A stretch of DNA of 64,000 nucleotides, from NCBI GenBank assembly GCA_011525295.1, contig WTGV01000007.1, forward strand, positions 1 to 64,000, read 5' to 3'. The notes below the pieces were generated by a model. The model was not told the origin of the DNA and did no database searches. It saw only the letters and a list, made by a program, of their open reading frames with translations. A program made the translations under genes and the position numbers. This stretch comes from Pseudomonadales bacterium (lineage in GTDB: Bacteria > Pseudomonadota > Gammaproteobacteria > Pseudomonadales > Azotimanducaceae). Every line of letters begins with the position of its first letter. Position 1 is the stretch's first letter. Positions 9,512 to 22,018 of the stretch are shown here, piece by piece.

Positions 9512-10792
9512 ATGGATTTCTCTGTTGGTATCGCGGTACTTGTTCTGGTAACAGTACTCGTGGTAGCTGTAATTGGATACGGCATCTATCTTAATCGACG
9601 ACACGACCAATGGGAGAATGTCGTTGGACATGCGGCCTCCGATGCGAAAGCGCGAGGTCCTGCTGTGAGCAAAATCTCTGCCGCACAGCAATCCCCTGCT
9701 AAACGCGTAATTAAGTCGCCTAAAGCTGCGCGTGGAACTTCTAATCGTACCTTCAGCAAGAAGCAAAAACGTGGGCAGAAGCCCGCGAGAGTTGCTTCTA
9801 CAGCAAAGGCTTCGCAGGGGACGAAGGGTCAAGCAAACATTCTCGCCGATGCGCCGGAACTACCACACATGAGCATCGAAGATGTGTATAAGGGTGGAAT
9901 CTCCACTGGTGGCGTCCCAGTTGTGGAAGGCATTATAAAACACGAAATCAAGGGTAAGCGCGCCGATGTTTTCGGAACAGGTTTAGACGCGGATAAGTCT
10001 GTCGAGACGACTATTGATAACCAACAACAGGAAAGTGCAGCCACCACACTGGGCGAGAAGATTCAACCGCCATTGGACATTCTTGATTCATCGGAGAATG
10101 CTACTCCGCCTCTCCTAGAAGGAATTGTCGGCGAAGTTGTCACTAAATCAAGAGAAGAAGCTCAACCGACGATTGCAAGTGGACATCGCTGGACCACGGA
10201 AAACAATGCCCATGTGCTCCAGTCAGAGCAGACAAAAAACTCTCGAATTTCGACTAAATCTCGTGCAACCGAGAGGGTCGTGCCACTGCGTAAAGGAAGT
10301 AACAAAATCTTGTCCAATGGTGCGACAAAGGCTCGTCAAAAGGATTCAAACTCAAACAGCGAACAGAATCGTTTGGAAGAGTACGTGGTGCTTCGAGTGA
10401 GCGGCAAACACGCGAATGCGTTTCCATTGCGCGAACTCGCTCGATTCATGCTCAATCGAAGTCTTAAGTTCGACAATACTGGTTTATTCTCTATGCACGA
10501 TGAAGAAACAAACGAGTTGATGTTCAGAGTTGCAGATGTGTATTCTCCCGGCCAGTTCGATCGTGCGCAAATTGAAACTTACTGTACCGAGGGATTGACG
10601 TTCATAATGTGCTTAGCTCCACTCTCGAATCCACAACAAAGCTTTGAGCAAATGCTGAGCCTAGCTAGTGAATGCGCCCGCTGTTTTGATGCCGTTGTCC
10701 AAGATGAGCACAGCAACAAACTCAGCAATCAAACCATCACGCATTATCGCTATCGAGTAGCAGACTTTCGCCGCAAACAGATGTCTATGTAA
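9512..10792 (+). CDS. zipA: cell division protein ZipA
   Basis: ZipA tethers FtsZ filaments to the inner membrane during Z-ring assembly. The 426-residue protein has an N-terminal transmembrane segment (about residues 3-27, GIAVLVLVTVLVVAVIGYGI). A long charged, low-complexity linker follows, with many Lys/Arg and Ala near residues 45-110. The C-terminal ZipA domain (about 290-420) contains YVVLRVSGKHANAF, GLFSMHDEE and a RYRVADFRRKQ end. The linker is longer than in E. coli (328 residues total there). The gene lies between smc and ligA, which supports the call. Confidence 0.93.
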   Translation: MDFSVGIAVLVLVTVLVVAVIGYGIYLNRRHDQWENVVGHAASDAKARGPAVSKISAAQQSPAKRVIKSPKAARGTSNRTFSKKQKRGQKPARVASTAKASQGTKGQANILADAPELPHMSIEDVYKGGISTGGVPVVEGIIKHEIKGKRADVFGTGLDADKSVETTIDNQQQESAATTLGEKIQPPLDILDSSENATPPLLEGIVGEVVTKSREEAQPTIASGHRWTTENNAHVLQSEQTKNSRISTKSRATERVVPLRKGSNKILSNGATKARQKDSNSNSEQNRLEEYVVLRVSGKHANAFPLRELARFMLNRSLKFDNTGLFSMHDEETNELMFRVADVYSPGQFDRAQIETYCTEGLTFIMCLAPLSNPQQSFEQMLSLASECARCFDAVVQDEHSNKLSNQTITHYRYRVADFRRKQMSM

Positions 10793-13546
<2,754 letters not shown>

Positions 13547-13644
13547 CGCCACGAGTTTGTGGTCGCAATTAGAATTCCAACATTCATTCTCTAGGGCAAC
13601 TGGAATTTTTACTCGCGTCTTTCGCACTTTTGAGGTAACTCTGA

Positions 13645-14988
13645 ATGAATCCAGAAGAAGTTGATGTTTCTGAACTAACGACAGCGGAGCGCTTCGCACT
13701 TTTGAATAAAGAGGTTCAAGCGAAGTATGCAGTAGATCCCCATCGTGATGTGGATCAAATTCCTTTAGCTGAATTGTCTCCTGAACATCCAAGCTTGTTT
13801 CAACACCAGTCGATGTTTAAGTACTTCGCTAGGTTACGAAAAGAAGATCCGGTACATCGTACCGAAGACAGCATGTTCGGTCCATATTGGTCTATAACGA
13901 AGCATCAGGACATCATGGACATCGAAAGGAACTTTACAGTGTTTTCCTCAGAACAACGTTACGGTGGGATTCAACTGGCTGGAAAACCCTACGATGAAGA
14001 AGGGGTAGACCCGCGGTTCAATCTTCCAATGTTCATTATGATGGACCCGCCGAAACACACCGCTCAACGTAAAGCAGTTCAGCCGATGTTTGTTCAACGT
14101 TCGTTGAAACCGCTTGAACCAATTATTCGCGAACGTGCTCGAGCGATCTTGGAAAGACTGCCAATCAACGAGGAATTCGATTGGGTCACAGAAGTCTCGA
14201 TCGAGCTTACCAGTCAAATGTTGGCAATTCTGTTTGATGTTCCACAGGAAGATCGAATGCTATTGATACGTTGGTCAGATGCCGCTACAAATAACGCCAA
14301 TCCAGAGTTGTTTAGTTCCGTAGAAGAAGCGTTCAAGGAACTGTGGCAGTGCTTTGAATACTTCTCCAACATTTTCGAAAAGCGTAAAGCAAGCACAACA
14401 CCTGGTCACGACTTGATATCCATGCTCGCTCAGAGTGAATCGACAAAAGAAATGCCACCGAACGAACTCTTGGGAAATTTGTTGTTGCTCATAGTCGGCG
14501 GAAACGAAACTACGCGAAACTCTATCTCAGGTGGAGTTAAGTTTTTTGATGAGTACCCGGATGAGTTTGAACGCTTAACTCGGAATCCAAATTTAGTACC
14601 TTCAGCTGTTTTGGAAATGATTCGTATGCAATCCGCGATTGCGCACATGGCTCGTACTGCGACTGAAGACACCGAGTTTCGTGGTAAGAAAATGAAGAAA
14701 GGAGATCGGCTAGCTCTGTGGTATGTATCGGCGAATCGAGATGAAGAAGTATTCCATCAGCCAGACCGATTCAGAATTGATCGAGAGAATATTCGAACCC
14801 ATCTAGGGTTTGGGTACGGTATTCACCGTTGTGTGGGTTATCGACTCGCTGAGATGCAATTGCAGATACTATGGGAAGAAATATTGCAGCGCTTCAAACG
14901 TGTCGAAATAGTCGGGTCACCAGAGTTCCAATGGTCAAGTTTCCTTCACGGCATTACCAAATTACCGGTACGATTACAGCACAAGTAG
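13645..14988 (+). CDS. cytochrome P450, CYP153-like (putative terminal alkane/fatty-acid hydroxylase)
   Basis: The 447-residue protein has the I-helix motif LLLLIVGGNETTRNSISGG (about residues 275-293), ExxR as EMIR, and the heme loop FGYGIHRCVG with the axial cysteine at about 396. The strings VGGNETTRNS, LWYVSANRDEEVF and FGYGIHRCVGYRLAEMQL match CYP153 enzymes, which oxidise the terminal carbon of medium-chain alkanes. A GAGGT Shine-Dalgarno precedes the ATG. No ferredoxin or ferredoxin reductase is adjacent, although CYP153 needs these electron donors and many CYP153 operons include them. CYP153-like membership is by recognised motif strings; the substrate is inferred. Confidence 0.85.
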   Translation: MNPEEVDVSELTTAERFALLNKEVQAKYAVDPHRDVDQIPLAELSPEHPSLFQHQSMFKYFARLRKEDPVHRTEDSMFGPYWSITKHQDIMDIERNFTVFSSEQRYGGIQLAGKPYDEEGVDPRFNLPMFIMMDPPKHTAQRKAVQPMFVQRSLKPLEPIIRERARAILERLPINEEFDWVTEVSIELTSQMLAILFDVPQEDRMLLIRWSDAATNNANPELFSSVEEAFKELWQCFEYFSNIFEKRKASTTPGHDLISMLAQSESTKEMPPNELLGNLLLLIVGGNETTRNSISGGVKFFDEYPDEFERLTRNPNLVPSAVLEMIRMQSAIAHMARTATEDTEFRGKKMKKGDRLALWYVSANRDEEVFHQPDRFRIDRENIRTHLGFGYGIHRCVGYRLAEMQLQILWEEILQRFKRVEIVGSPEFQWSSFLHGITKLPVRLQHK

Positions 14989-15015
14989 AGTGTCATGAAG
15001 GGATGCAGAACTACC

Positions 15016-15039
15016 AGGTGACCTCCTACTCGGTGACCT
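15016..15039. promoter_or_regulatory. repeated GGTGACCT site between the P450 and ABM genes
   Basis: AGGTGACCT at 15016-15024 is a 9-bp near-perfect palindrome. GGTGACCT recurs at 15032-15039, a 15-16-bp step. It may be an operator for the downstream monooxygenase gene. Meaning is unproven. Confidence 0.25.
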
Positions 15040-15142
15040 AATTTAGTTCAGTCGCGCGTAGTTGACTCCAAAACTAAAATGACATTTTGTGCATAGCATT
15101 GCGCTAGCACTCCCTCAACAAACTGATTCCGAGGATACTCAG

Positions 15143-15448
15143 ATGTTCGTAGCAATGAATCGATTTCGAATCAACCCAGCGCTGGAAGAAGATTTCGTAG
15201 AAACTTGGAGACAACGAGAGTCCTACTTAGATGAAGTGCCGGGGTTTCGAAGCTTTGCACTTCTCAAAGGGCCCCGTTTTGACGACTATGTTTTGTATGC
15301 GTCGCATACAATCTGGGAATCAAAAGACGCGTTTGAAGCTTGGACTGAATCGGAGGCTTTTCGAAAGGCGCACGCACAACGAAGTGCTCCGCAGGGAACC
15401 TACTTAGCAGGACCTCAACTAGAGCTATTTGAAGCAGTATTGACTTAA
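15143..15448 (+). CDS. antibiotic biosynthesis monooxygenase-fold protein (IsdG/HmoB-like)
   Basis: The 101-residue protein fits the ABM fold (MFVAMNRFRINP at the start). It shows N6, W67 (FEAW) and H77 (RKAHAQ) at positions that match the Asn-Trp-His triad of IsdG-type heme-degrading monooxygenases. I chose ATG at 15143 because GAGGA at 15131-15135 lies 7 nt upstream; the longer reading from 15089 would add a non-conserved leader. A heme-degrading oxygenase is therefore likely, but other ABM enzymes share the fold. The P450 upstream may be its partner or coincidental. Confidence 0.75.
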   Translation: MFVAMNRFRINPALEEDFVETWRQRESYLDEVPGFRSFALLKGPRFDDYVLYASHTIWESKDAFEAWTESEAFRKAHAQRSAPQGTYLAGPQLELFEAVLT

Positions 15449-15648
15449 ACTAGTACTGTACGGATCGCAAACCGGTTGACGGCTCAGAGTTCAACGATCC
15501 GAGTGTTAAGTACCTGTTGATCCTTTCTTGTCAGAAATAGGACGACAGGTGAGCGTTTCAACACGGTGTCTGTCTTGTTTGTTCTCCCTCTGTTAGATCA
15601 GACTTACTAACGTTGTACTCGAACTCAATCTTGACTGTCCAAAAATTC

Positions 15649-17556
15649 TCAGTCTGAGTCGTCGATATATTGCTTTAGTTCTTCGAGTTGGGCGTCAGTG
15701 AAATCGTCTTTCCTCCAAGGTGTAGTCAATTGTTGAGCTAAGCTTGAACGCAACTCAGGGGTAGGTAATTCCTTAATTGATTCAACCAATCCACTAGGAT
15801 CTATTCTCGTCCATGTAAATATAAGACCCTCAAAGTAACTTGCTTGCTCCTCTGTGGGTAGCTGCAGTCCTAGGTTTATTGCTTTTTTGGAGTCGCCTTG
15901 TTCAATGTATTCACTCCCGAGGGAGGAATATGCGGCAATACGAGACGTGCCCTCGGGTACTTTCGGAAGTAGTTCAATCGCAAGATCTAGATCGTGATAG
16001 ATTATTTGATCGAAAATTTCTGCTTCTATTCCTGGTAGGAACGACTCGATTCCTCCTTCAGGTTTCGGTTGTTTTAGAGCTATTTCAAAGGCTCGGCGGG
16101 GATCTGAATAAACTAAGTTTGTGGCTAACGCACGAACCCAACTGTATCGTTTTTCATCGGGTATAGGACCGTTGAGTACCCAATTTACAGCGGCCTCTAC
16201 GTCTTGTTCGACCCAATGATCTAATACCACACCCGGGAGCACAAAGCTCAACGAACTCATGAAACCTTCTTCTTTTTGTTCTAATGCTAGTTCCGCTGCT
16301 TCCTGTGGTGATGTCTGAGCGATGGTTTCAAGCGCGCTTGAGATTCCCATCTCGCGTGTATGAGAAGGAAACTTATCGGAATTTTCTAAATAGTAGTAGG
16401 GCTCGTTAGACGCCCAAGTTTCGACGACTCTCCCCTGTAGTCGTTCGCGTTCCCTACTCTGTTCAACTCTGGTGACAGCTTGATAAGCTGCTTGTGGGTC
16501 TGATTCAGCCCAAACATTAACGACAGTGTATAAAGACGATGAGTATCCTCTCTCGGTTGGAAGTGTTTGTGCATATTGAAACGCTTCCTGCGGGTTGTTT
16601 GTCGCGGCTAAACCAAGTACTCGGCTCACTAAATGGCGCTTTCGGTTTTCGTCCAACGATGTAGCATTTATCTGATCGAGAATACGTAGACCCTCTTTCT
16701 CGTACCACTGCTCTGCAACGTTTCCTAAGATCTGCGTCTTAAAGCGATGGTCAGGTTTAACAAGACGCAAAAGTTCTGTCCACTTAGATTTAGGGTCCGC
16801 GACGGTAGCAGTACGAAATGACATCACATACGCGTCTATTCCTTGATCTTCGTCTCCTAATGCCTTCGCGATATCGCGGTGTTTAGTCAAGGGCTCGCCC
16901 GACAATGTAGTAAGAATTCCTGCAAGCGCATTCATTCTCGCCTCCTCGCTGAGGGACTTAGCATTTTCGACAGCATCATCTAGGTCACTTAGTGCCCAGT
17001 CTTTGAAAACACTTTGAACAAAAGGCATGCGTTCATTCTCGGTCGAGATCGACGAGTACGATTGATTGTCTAAAGGATTGCGTATGACAAAATCAGCACC
17101 CAGATCATTGATATCTATGGAATGTTCCAAAGCCGCGACAGGATTTAACAGCGCTAGTCTTTCTATGAGAGCAGTCTGCAGTTCCGTGACGACAAGGGGA
17201 GAAAGTGTGCTTTCTGAGTCCAAAGTACGATCGAGCTCAGCTGAAATTTGTGGTTCAGATAGGCCAGCAACATAGGAATAGACGGCGAGCTTACGCTGAA
17301 ACGCGATCTTGTGTAACGAAGGATTTTCCAGTGCGCCAGATGAATCGGTGGCGGCGACTGACGCTGTGTCTTGTAGGTCATCAATCTCGGTGTCCATCGA
17401 AGAGGACGCTCCTCCTGTTTGCTGAGCATGGTCACTCTGCGATGGATCTGAACCACCATTAGTTGATGTTGCGAGATGTACGAAATACGTCCCACCGCCC
17501 CCTAACAATATTCCAGAGGTCAGCAGTATTAATGGGATTGCGACAGTTTTTTTCAT
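15649..17556 (-). CDS. solenoid-repeat membrane-anchored protein, paralog A
   Basis: The 635-residue protein starts with a single membrane anchor (AIPLILLTSGILLGGGGTYF, about residues 6-25) and a Ser/Asp/Gln-rich linker to about 80. The remainder is a helical repeat array of the type W-x3-DP-x2-A...LP, for example SPQEAAELAL and YSDPRRAFEIALKQP. The conserved N-terminal module (about 86-141) and the central DPKSKW box (254-259) are shared with all five other family members. Together with B it mirrors the C/D pair upstream. The C-terminus ends in DAQLEELKQYIDDSD, a family feature. I know of no function; a periplasmic scaffold or binding role is inference. Confidence 0.85.
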   Translation of the reverse strand: MKKTVAIPLILLTSGILLGGGGTYFVHLATSTNGGSDPSQSDHAQQTGGASSSMDTEIDDLQDTASVAATDSSGALENPSLHKIAFQRKLAVYSYVAGLSEPQISAELDRTLDSESTLSPLVVTELQTALIERLALLNPVAALEHSIDINDLGADFVIRNPLDNQSYSSISTENERMPFVQSVFKDWALSDLDDAVENAKSLSEEARMNALAGILTTLSGEPLTKHRDIAKALGDEDQGIDAYVMSFRTATVADPKSKWTELLRLVKPDHRFKTQILGNVAEQWYEKEGLRILDQINATSLDENRKRHLVSRVLGLAATNNPQEAFQYAQTLPTERGYSSSLYTVVNVWAESDPQAAYQAVTRVEQSRERERLQGRVVETWASNEPYYYLENSDKFPSHTREMGISSALETIAQTSPQEAAELALEQKEEGFMSSLSFVLPGVVLDHWVEQDVEAAVNWVLNGPIPDEKRYSWVRALATNLVYSDPRRAFEIALKQPKPEGGIESFLPGIEAEIFDQIIYHDLDLAIELLPKVPEGTSRIAAYSSLGSEYIEQGDSKKAINLGLQLPTEEQASYFEGLIFTWTRIDPSGLVESIKELPTPELRSSLAQQLTTPWRKDDFTDAQLEELKQYIDDSD

Positions 17557-17678
17557 GAGAGACTAACTCGTGCGGGGTAACTGATTCTTTCTAAAGCACG
17601 AACGCGGTTGTGATTCGATGATCGTGAGGGTTTGCAATGTGATCAAAAAAATGAACTCGCGGCACGGTGCACAACAAG

Positions 17679-19589
17679 TTAAAAAGGAAAGAGCTCTTCG
17701 AGCAACTCTATTTCTTCTTCCGATGGATTCATCAAGTCTATATCTTGGATCGCTTCAAGGTTCTTACGATCTTTGTCAGTGAGGTATTTGTCTACGCTCG
17801 CAAGTTCGTCAGTAGAAAGAGTTTGCATCATGCTGTTGAATAGATTCATCGAAAGTGCTATTTTGGATTTCATCTCGTTAGTGGGAAATTCTTCAATCGC
17901 CTTCAACAATCCCTTCGGGTCCTCAAGAACCCAGCTAGAAACCAACTGATCATAGTATTGTGTTTGCTGTTCCCCTGACAATTGATTCGCAAGGTTCATT
18001 GCTTTTTGCGTTTCGCCATTTTGAATTAGCGAAGATCCTATGGATGAGTATGCATTTACCTTGCTACGACCGCTATCTCTCACTTGGGGTAACAATTCGA
18101 TCGCGAGGTCTAAATCGTTGTAGGCAATAGAGCTGAGAATCGAAGCCTCAAAGGCAAAACCTGATAGCGGATTGTCCGCAGGCTCGCTAATAGGTTGTTC
18201 TAACGCGAGTTGAAACGCTGCTCTGGGATCAGTGGCAACGAGTGTTCGAACGAGTGGTCGAATTAACGCGGAGCGCAATGGTTCATTCTCGGGTAAGCTA
18301 AAAACCCAGTTTTTAGCGGCGTCGACGTCTTTGTACGACCACTCTCGAACTAGCGTACTTGCAATGGAGAGCTGCGTCGAATAATCCGACACTTGCAACA
18401 CATACTTAGCGGCTTCTGAAGGCGATGTGCGTGCAAGCCTTCGGATTGCGTCGCGACTTGCGTTTTCTCGCTGTTCCTGTGGTATGAGCTCTAAATTACT
18501 AAGAAGCTGTTGCGGGTTGTTATCTGCCCATTGGTAAATCGCTCCAGAGATCATATTTCGCCGAACTCTACTCGCCGGTAACGTCTCCATTCGCGCCAAC
18601 AACCCACGAGGATCTTTACGTGCCCACTCCCAATCAATTCCACTTCGATCAATAATTTCGAGGGCGTTTTCGCCAAGATTCTTCAGCATGTAGTCAAAGA
18701 TTTCCTCTGGTTCGTCGGTAGCCAAATGTCCAAACACATCCGATAGTGCGAGGTCGTACTTTGAATCCGGAGAAAGTGAAGACACTATTTCGTCAAATAC
18801 TGCTCTTCCCTCTTTCTCCACCCAAGCATCCGCAACTCGGCTAAGGGCAAATCCAGTTGTTTCTTGCATTCCCTCCCGGTTTGCTAGATCGATTATTTGG
18901 TACCAAATTTCCTTGGGATTCTCAATTTGTCCCTGAGTGAGATTTTGAAAGTAATTGGAAAATGCATTGCTTTCATCTCCAAGTTTTTTTGCGATTTCAC
19001 GTTGTTGATCTAAATCCAAGTCGTCGCGCGCGTTTAAAATCGCGTGCGGAACGGCAGAATATTCCTCTAAACCCAGCGCGCTGACATGAGCAACCGCACC
19101 CTCCAGATCGACATTAGCCCATGTCTGAAGCACTATGTAGACCATACCATAACGCGGGTACTCGTCTTCCGCCCACGTAAACTCAAAAGCTCTTTCCGGA
19201 GCGGTCATCGACAGTTTCTGTAGGAGTGCAGACTGCAGTTCGGTCCGATTTGTATCGGAAACATTCCAAGATGGTTCAATGGATTGCTGAAGCCAATCCA
19301 AGATTTGATCTTCGGAGAGTGTTTGGACCCAAGACACAATTGACATCTTAAGATCGAAGGCGTGTTTTGGAAAAATCAAATCGTTGATGTCGGAGGGGAC
19401 CGAGTCGTAACTAACCTGACTAGTCGAACCAGTATTTCCTCCCTCATCACTTCGTGCTTGATTCTCTAATTGCTGCGAATCAGCGGATGTCCCATTGTCT
19501 GGAAGTAATACAAGAACTCCGGTGACACCGAGGACCCCAATTAACAATCCAGCCAAGAGGATTAGCGAGCGTGAAAATAGATTCTGCAT
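17679..19589 (-). CDS. solenoid-repeat membrane-anchored protein, paralog B
   Basis: The 636-residue protein has an N-terminal anchor (LILLAGLLIGVLGVTGVLVLL, about residues 9-29), a polar linker, and the same helical repeat plan as its neighbours. Family features include WVQTLSEDQILDWLQQS at about 87, NPKEIW at 224-229, and the SPSEAAKYVLQV unit. It differs from type A/C by a long acidic tail ending in IELLEELFPF. It is the duplicate of paralog D. It has a TATAAT-type promoter box 35 bp upstream and probably cotranscribes with A, whose start is 122 bp further along. Function unknown. Confidence 0.85.
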   Translation of the reverse strand: MQNLFSRSLILLAGLLIGVLGVTGVLVLLPDNGTSADSQQLENQARSDEGGNTGSTSQVSYDSVPSDINDLIFPKHAFDLKMSIVSWVQTLSEDQILDWLQQSIEPSWNVSDTNRTELQSALLQKLSMTAPERAFEFTWAEDEYPRYGMVYIVLQTWANVDLEGAVAHVSALGLEEYSAVPHAILNARDDLDLDQQREIAKKLGDESNAFSNYFQNLTQGQIENPKEIWYQIIDLANREGMQETTGFALSRVADAWVEKEGRAVFDEIVSSLSPDSKYDLALSDVFGHLATDEPEEIFDYMLKNLGENALEIIDRSGIDWEWARKDPRGLLARMETLPASRVRRNMISGAIYQWADNNPQQLLSNLELIPQEQRENASRDAIRRLARTSPSEAAKYVLQVSDYSTQLSIASTLVREWSYKDVDAAKNWVFSLPENEPLRSALIRPLVRTLVATDPRAAFQLALEQPISEPADNPLSGFAFEASILSSIAYNDLDLAIELLPQVRDSGRSKVNAYSSIGSSLIQNGETQKAMNLANQLSGEQQTQYYDQLVSSWVLEDPKGLLKAIEEFPTNEMKSKIALSMNLFNSMMQTLSTDELASVDKYLTDKDRKNLEAIQDIDLMNPSEEEIELLEELFPF

Positions 19590-19982
19590 GGAACTACATT
19601 CTGAATATCCTTAAGACCGAAAAATTATATTGGGACAAAAACTAGCTATGTTCGTTTGCTCGAGTTCAAAATGTATCGCCTGATGACAACAATATTTCCT
19701 AGTCCCCCAGAATGTACATATGCACTCGGACGAAGTAGGGTCAAAAGGAAAGGCGAACGAACATTCCAGCTGTTGTCTTAGATTGGTGGCTAGTTAATTG
19801 GGGGGCAGTAGAACGATGTTCCCCAGCAATTTCTGCTGATATGTTATCGCAGATCGATATTCCAATACCGCAGGCACTCTTCGTGGTTAGTAAATGTCTC
19901 CCGACTAGCACGCACAAACTGTTGATACTGTTTTCGAGACTAACGATCGACTACCTCGGTCTCCAACACCACAAACAAGCTT
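19590..19982. other. intergenic region between paralog B and paralog C
   Basis: This 393-bp gap holds the paralog B promoter near its left edge. I recognise no gene or RNA in the remainder. It separates the two duplicated pairs. Confidence 0.4.
19624..19629 (-). promoter_or_regulatory. -10 box of paralog B
   Basis: Minus-strand TATAAT lies 35 bp before the ATG. The flanking sequence is shared with the equivalent site upstream of paralog D, so the element has been conserved after duplication. The -35 is weak. Confidence 0.5.
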
Positions 19983-21893
19983 TCATTCCGACTCATTGAG
20001 ATATTCCTTTAGTTCATCAAGTTGAGCATCGGTGAAATTTTCTTTCAACCAACCGCTGGACAACTCTTGAGCCAGGCTTGTACGCAATTCAGGGGTCGGC
20101 AAACTTTTAATTGACTCTACCAATCCGGCCGGATCTATGTTAGACCATGTATATTTAATGTCCTGAAAGTAACTTTCCTGTTCTTCAGAAGGAAGCTGCA
20201 ATCCGAGGTTTATAGCTTTATCGGAGCTGCCTTTGATTAAATATTGATTTCCTACCGAGGAATATGCGCCAGAACGTGACTCACCTGCTGGGATTTTCGG
20301 TAATAGTTCAATTGCAAGATCTAGATCGGATACGACTATTTGACCGAAAACTTGTACTTCCAACGGCGGTAACCACGCGGCAAATCCACCTTCGGCTTTC
20401 GGTTGTTCTAGAGCGAGCTCAAAGGCTCGGCGGGGATCTGAATGAACCAAATTACTAACGAACGCACGAGCCCAATTATCTCGTTTCTCCTCACTGACAG
20501 GTCCGTTGAAGACCCAATTTTCTGCAGCCTCCACGTCCTGTCTGACCCAATGTAGCATTACTGAAGTTGGGAGCATAAAATTCAAAGCACCCATGAAACC
20601 ATCCCCTTGTTCTAATGCTAGTTCAGCAGCTTCTTGCGGTGAGGATTGTGCGATTTCTTCAATCGCGTTCGATATTCCCTCGTCCCTGATTTGTATTGGA
20701 AAACTGTCTGAATTTTCTAAAACGTAATAGGGGTCATTCGAAGCCCAAATGTTGACTACAGTCCCCTGAAGCATCTCGCGCTGTGAACTTTGTTCAATAC
20801 TGGTAGCAGCTTGATAAGCTGATTGAGGGTCAGTTGACGCCCATATTCGAATGACTTCACGCACAGGTCCCCAAATGTATCCGTCGCTTGGCAGCGTCTG
20901 GGCGTATTGAAACGCTTCTTGAGGGTTTGCCTTCGCGGCTGCACTTAGGACTGCATCGACTACGGTTGATTTAACGCTTTCGTCCAAGGAACCAGCATTA
21001 ATATCTTCGATTACACCGATCCCATCTTGCTCGTACCACTGCACCGCGATATTTACTAAGACTTGATGCTGTTCATAACTATCAGGATTAATGAGATTTA
21101 TCAATTTTTTCCAACTCTCTTTGGGATCATCGACACTCGTCGTGTGATATGACAAAACATATGAGTCGAATCCCTGTTTTTCATGACCCAATTGTTTGGC
21201 AATTGTGCGATAGGTCGCCAAAGACTCTCCGGAAAGCGAAGCGAGAATTCCAACAAGTGCGTTAGTCCTAGCGTCGTCGTTGAGAGATTTAGCATTAAGG
21301 ATGGCTGCATCTAGGTCGCTGAGTGCCCACTCTTTAAATACACCTTGAGCTAAAGGCATAACAACTATCTCGGAATCTGTCGATAGAGAGGAATTTTGAA
21401 ACGAACTCCAAGAGTCCGGTGCCAGTAACACTGTATCCAAATTGTCCTGTACTAAGGCAAATTCCTTAGCCGCGACGGGATCGAAAAATACTAGTCTTTC
21501 CAAGAGAGCAGTCTGCAATTCTCCGAGAACGCGGCGAGAAACCTCATTCGAATGACTTACAGAACGTTGTAGTTCGTTAAAAACTTGTTGCGCAGATAAG
21601 CCAGAAACGTAGGTATAGACTGATAATTTGCTCTGAAATGTATCATTTTGTAACGAGGGATCTGTTAGTACATGAGATGATTGACCATCACTAGGAAACA
21701 TGTTTTCTTGTGCAACATCATCAGCGTCATTTTCTGATAGCGAGCCCGCTGTCGATGTACGTTCTACTTCGGTCTGAGACAAATTTGAAGCGTCTTTGCC
21801 AGAAATCGCCAGATGTACTAAATACGTACCTCCACCCCCTACTACAATTCCTGAGGTTAGAAGAATTAGTGAGATTGCAATAGCTCTTTTCAT
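19983..21893 (-). CDS. solenoid-repeat membrane-anchored protein, paralog C
   Basis: The 636-residue protein is the closest sibling of paralog A. It has an anchor at about 6-30 (AIAISLILLTSGIVVGGGGT), a linker of about 31-80, and repeats such as WASTDPQSAYQAATSIE (351-367), SPQEAAELALEQG (418-430), HSDPRRAFELALEQP (484-498) and VSDLDLAIELLPKIP (521-535). The DDPKESW box is at 255-261. Spacing of the repeat signatures is 30-40 residues, so about a dozen units fit. The tail FTDAQLDELKEYLNESE resembles that of A. It is probably cotranscribed with D, whose stop lies 125 bp before its start. Confidence 0.85.
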   Translation of the reverse strand: MKRAIAISLILLTSGIVVGGGGTYLVHLAISGKDASNLSQTEVERTSTAGSLSENDADDVAQENMFPSDGQSSHVLTDPSLQNDTFQSKLSVYTYVSGLSAQQVFNELQRSVSHSNEVSRRVLGELQTALLERLVFFDPVAAKEFALVQDNLDTVLLAPDSWSSFQNSSLSTDSEIVVMPLAQGVFKEWALSDLDAAILNAKSLNDDARTNALVGILASLSGESLATYRTIAKQLGHEKQGFDSYVLSYHTTSVDDPKESWKKLINLINPDSYEQHQVLVNIAVQWYEQDGIGVIEDINAGSLDESVKSTVVDAVLSAAAKANPQEAFQYAQTLPSDGYIWGPVREVIRIWASTDPQSAYQAATSIEQSSQREMLQGTVVNIWASNDPYYVLENSDSFPIQIRDEGISNAIEEIAQSSPQEAAELALEQGDGFMGALNFMLPTSVMLHWVRQDVEAAENWVFNGPVSEEKRDNWARAFVSNLVHSDPRRAFELALEQPKAEGGFAAWLPPLEVQVFGQIVVSDLDLAIELLPKIPAGESRSGAYSSVGNQYLIKGSSDKAINLGLQLPSEEQESYFQDIKYTWSNIDPAGLVESIKSLPTPELRTSLAQELSSGWLKENFTDAQLDELKEYLNESE

Positions 21894-22018
21894 CGGATTC
21901 TGTTTCTTAACGGATGTTGATTGTTTGTTGAAATGGTACGCCCTCTAGAGATCGGCGATCTCACAGACTATCTTCGCGCTCTTATCGAAGTTGTAATTTT
22001 GGCTGTACTCGAAACGAT

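Noticed and set aside
15513..15549. Terminator between the ABM gene and paralog A
   Set aside because: CCTGTTGATCC and GGACGACAGG pair with a bulge and a wobble but a large loop and no T-run follow.
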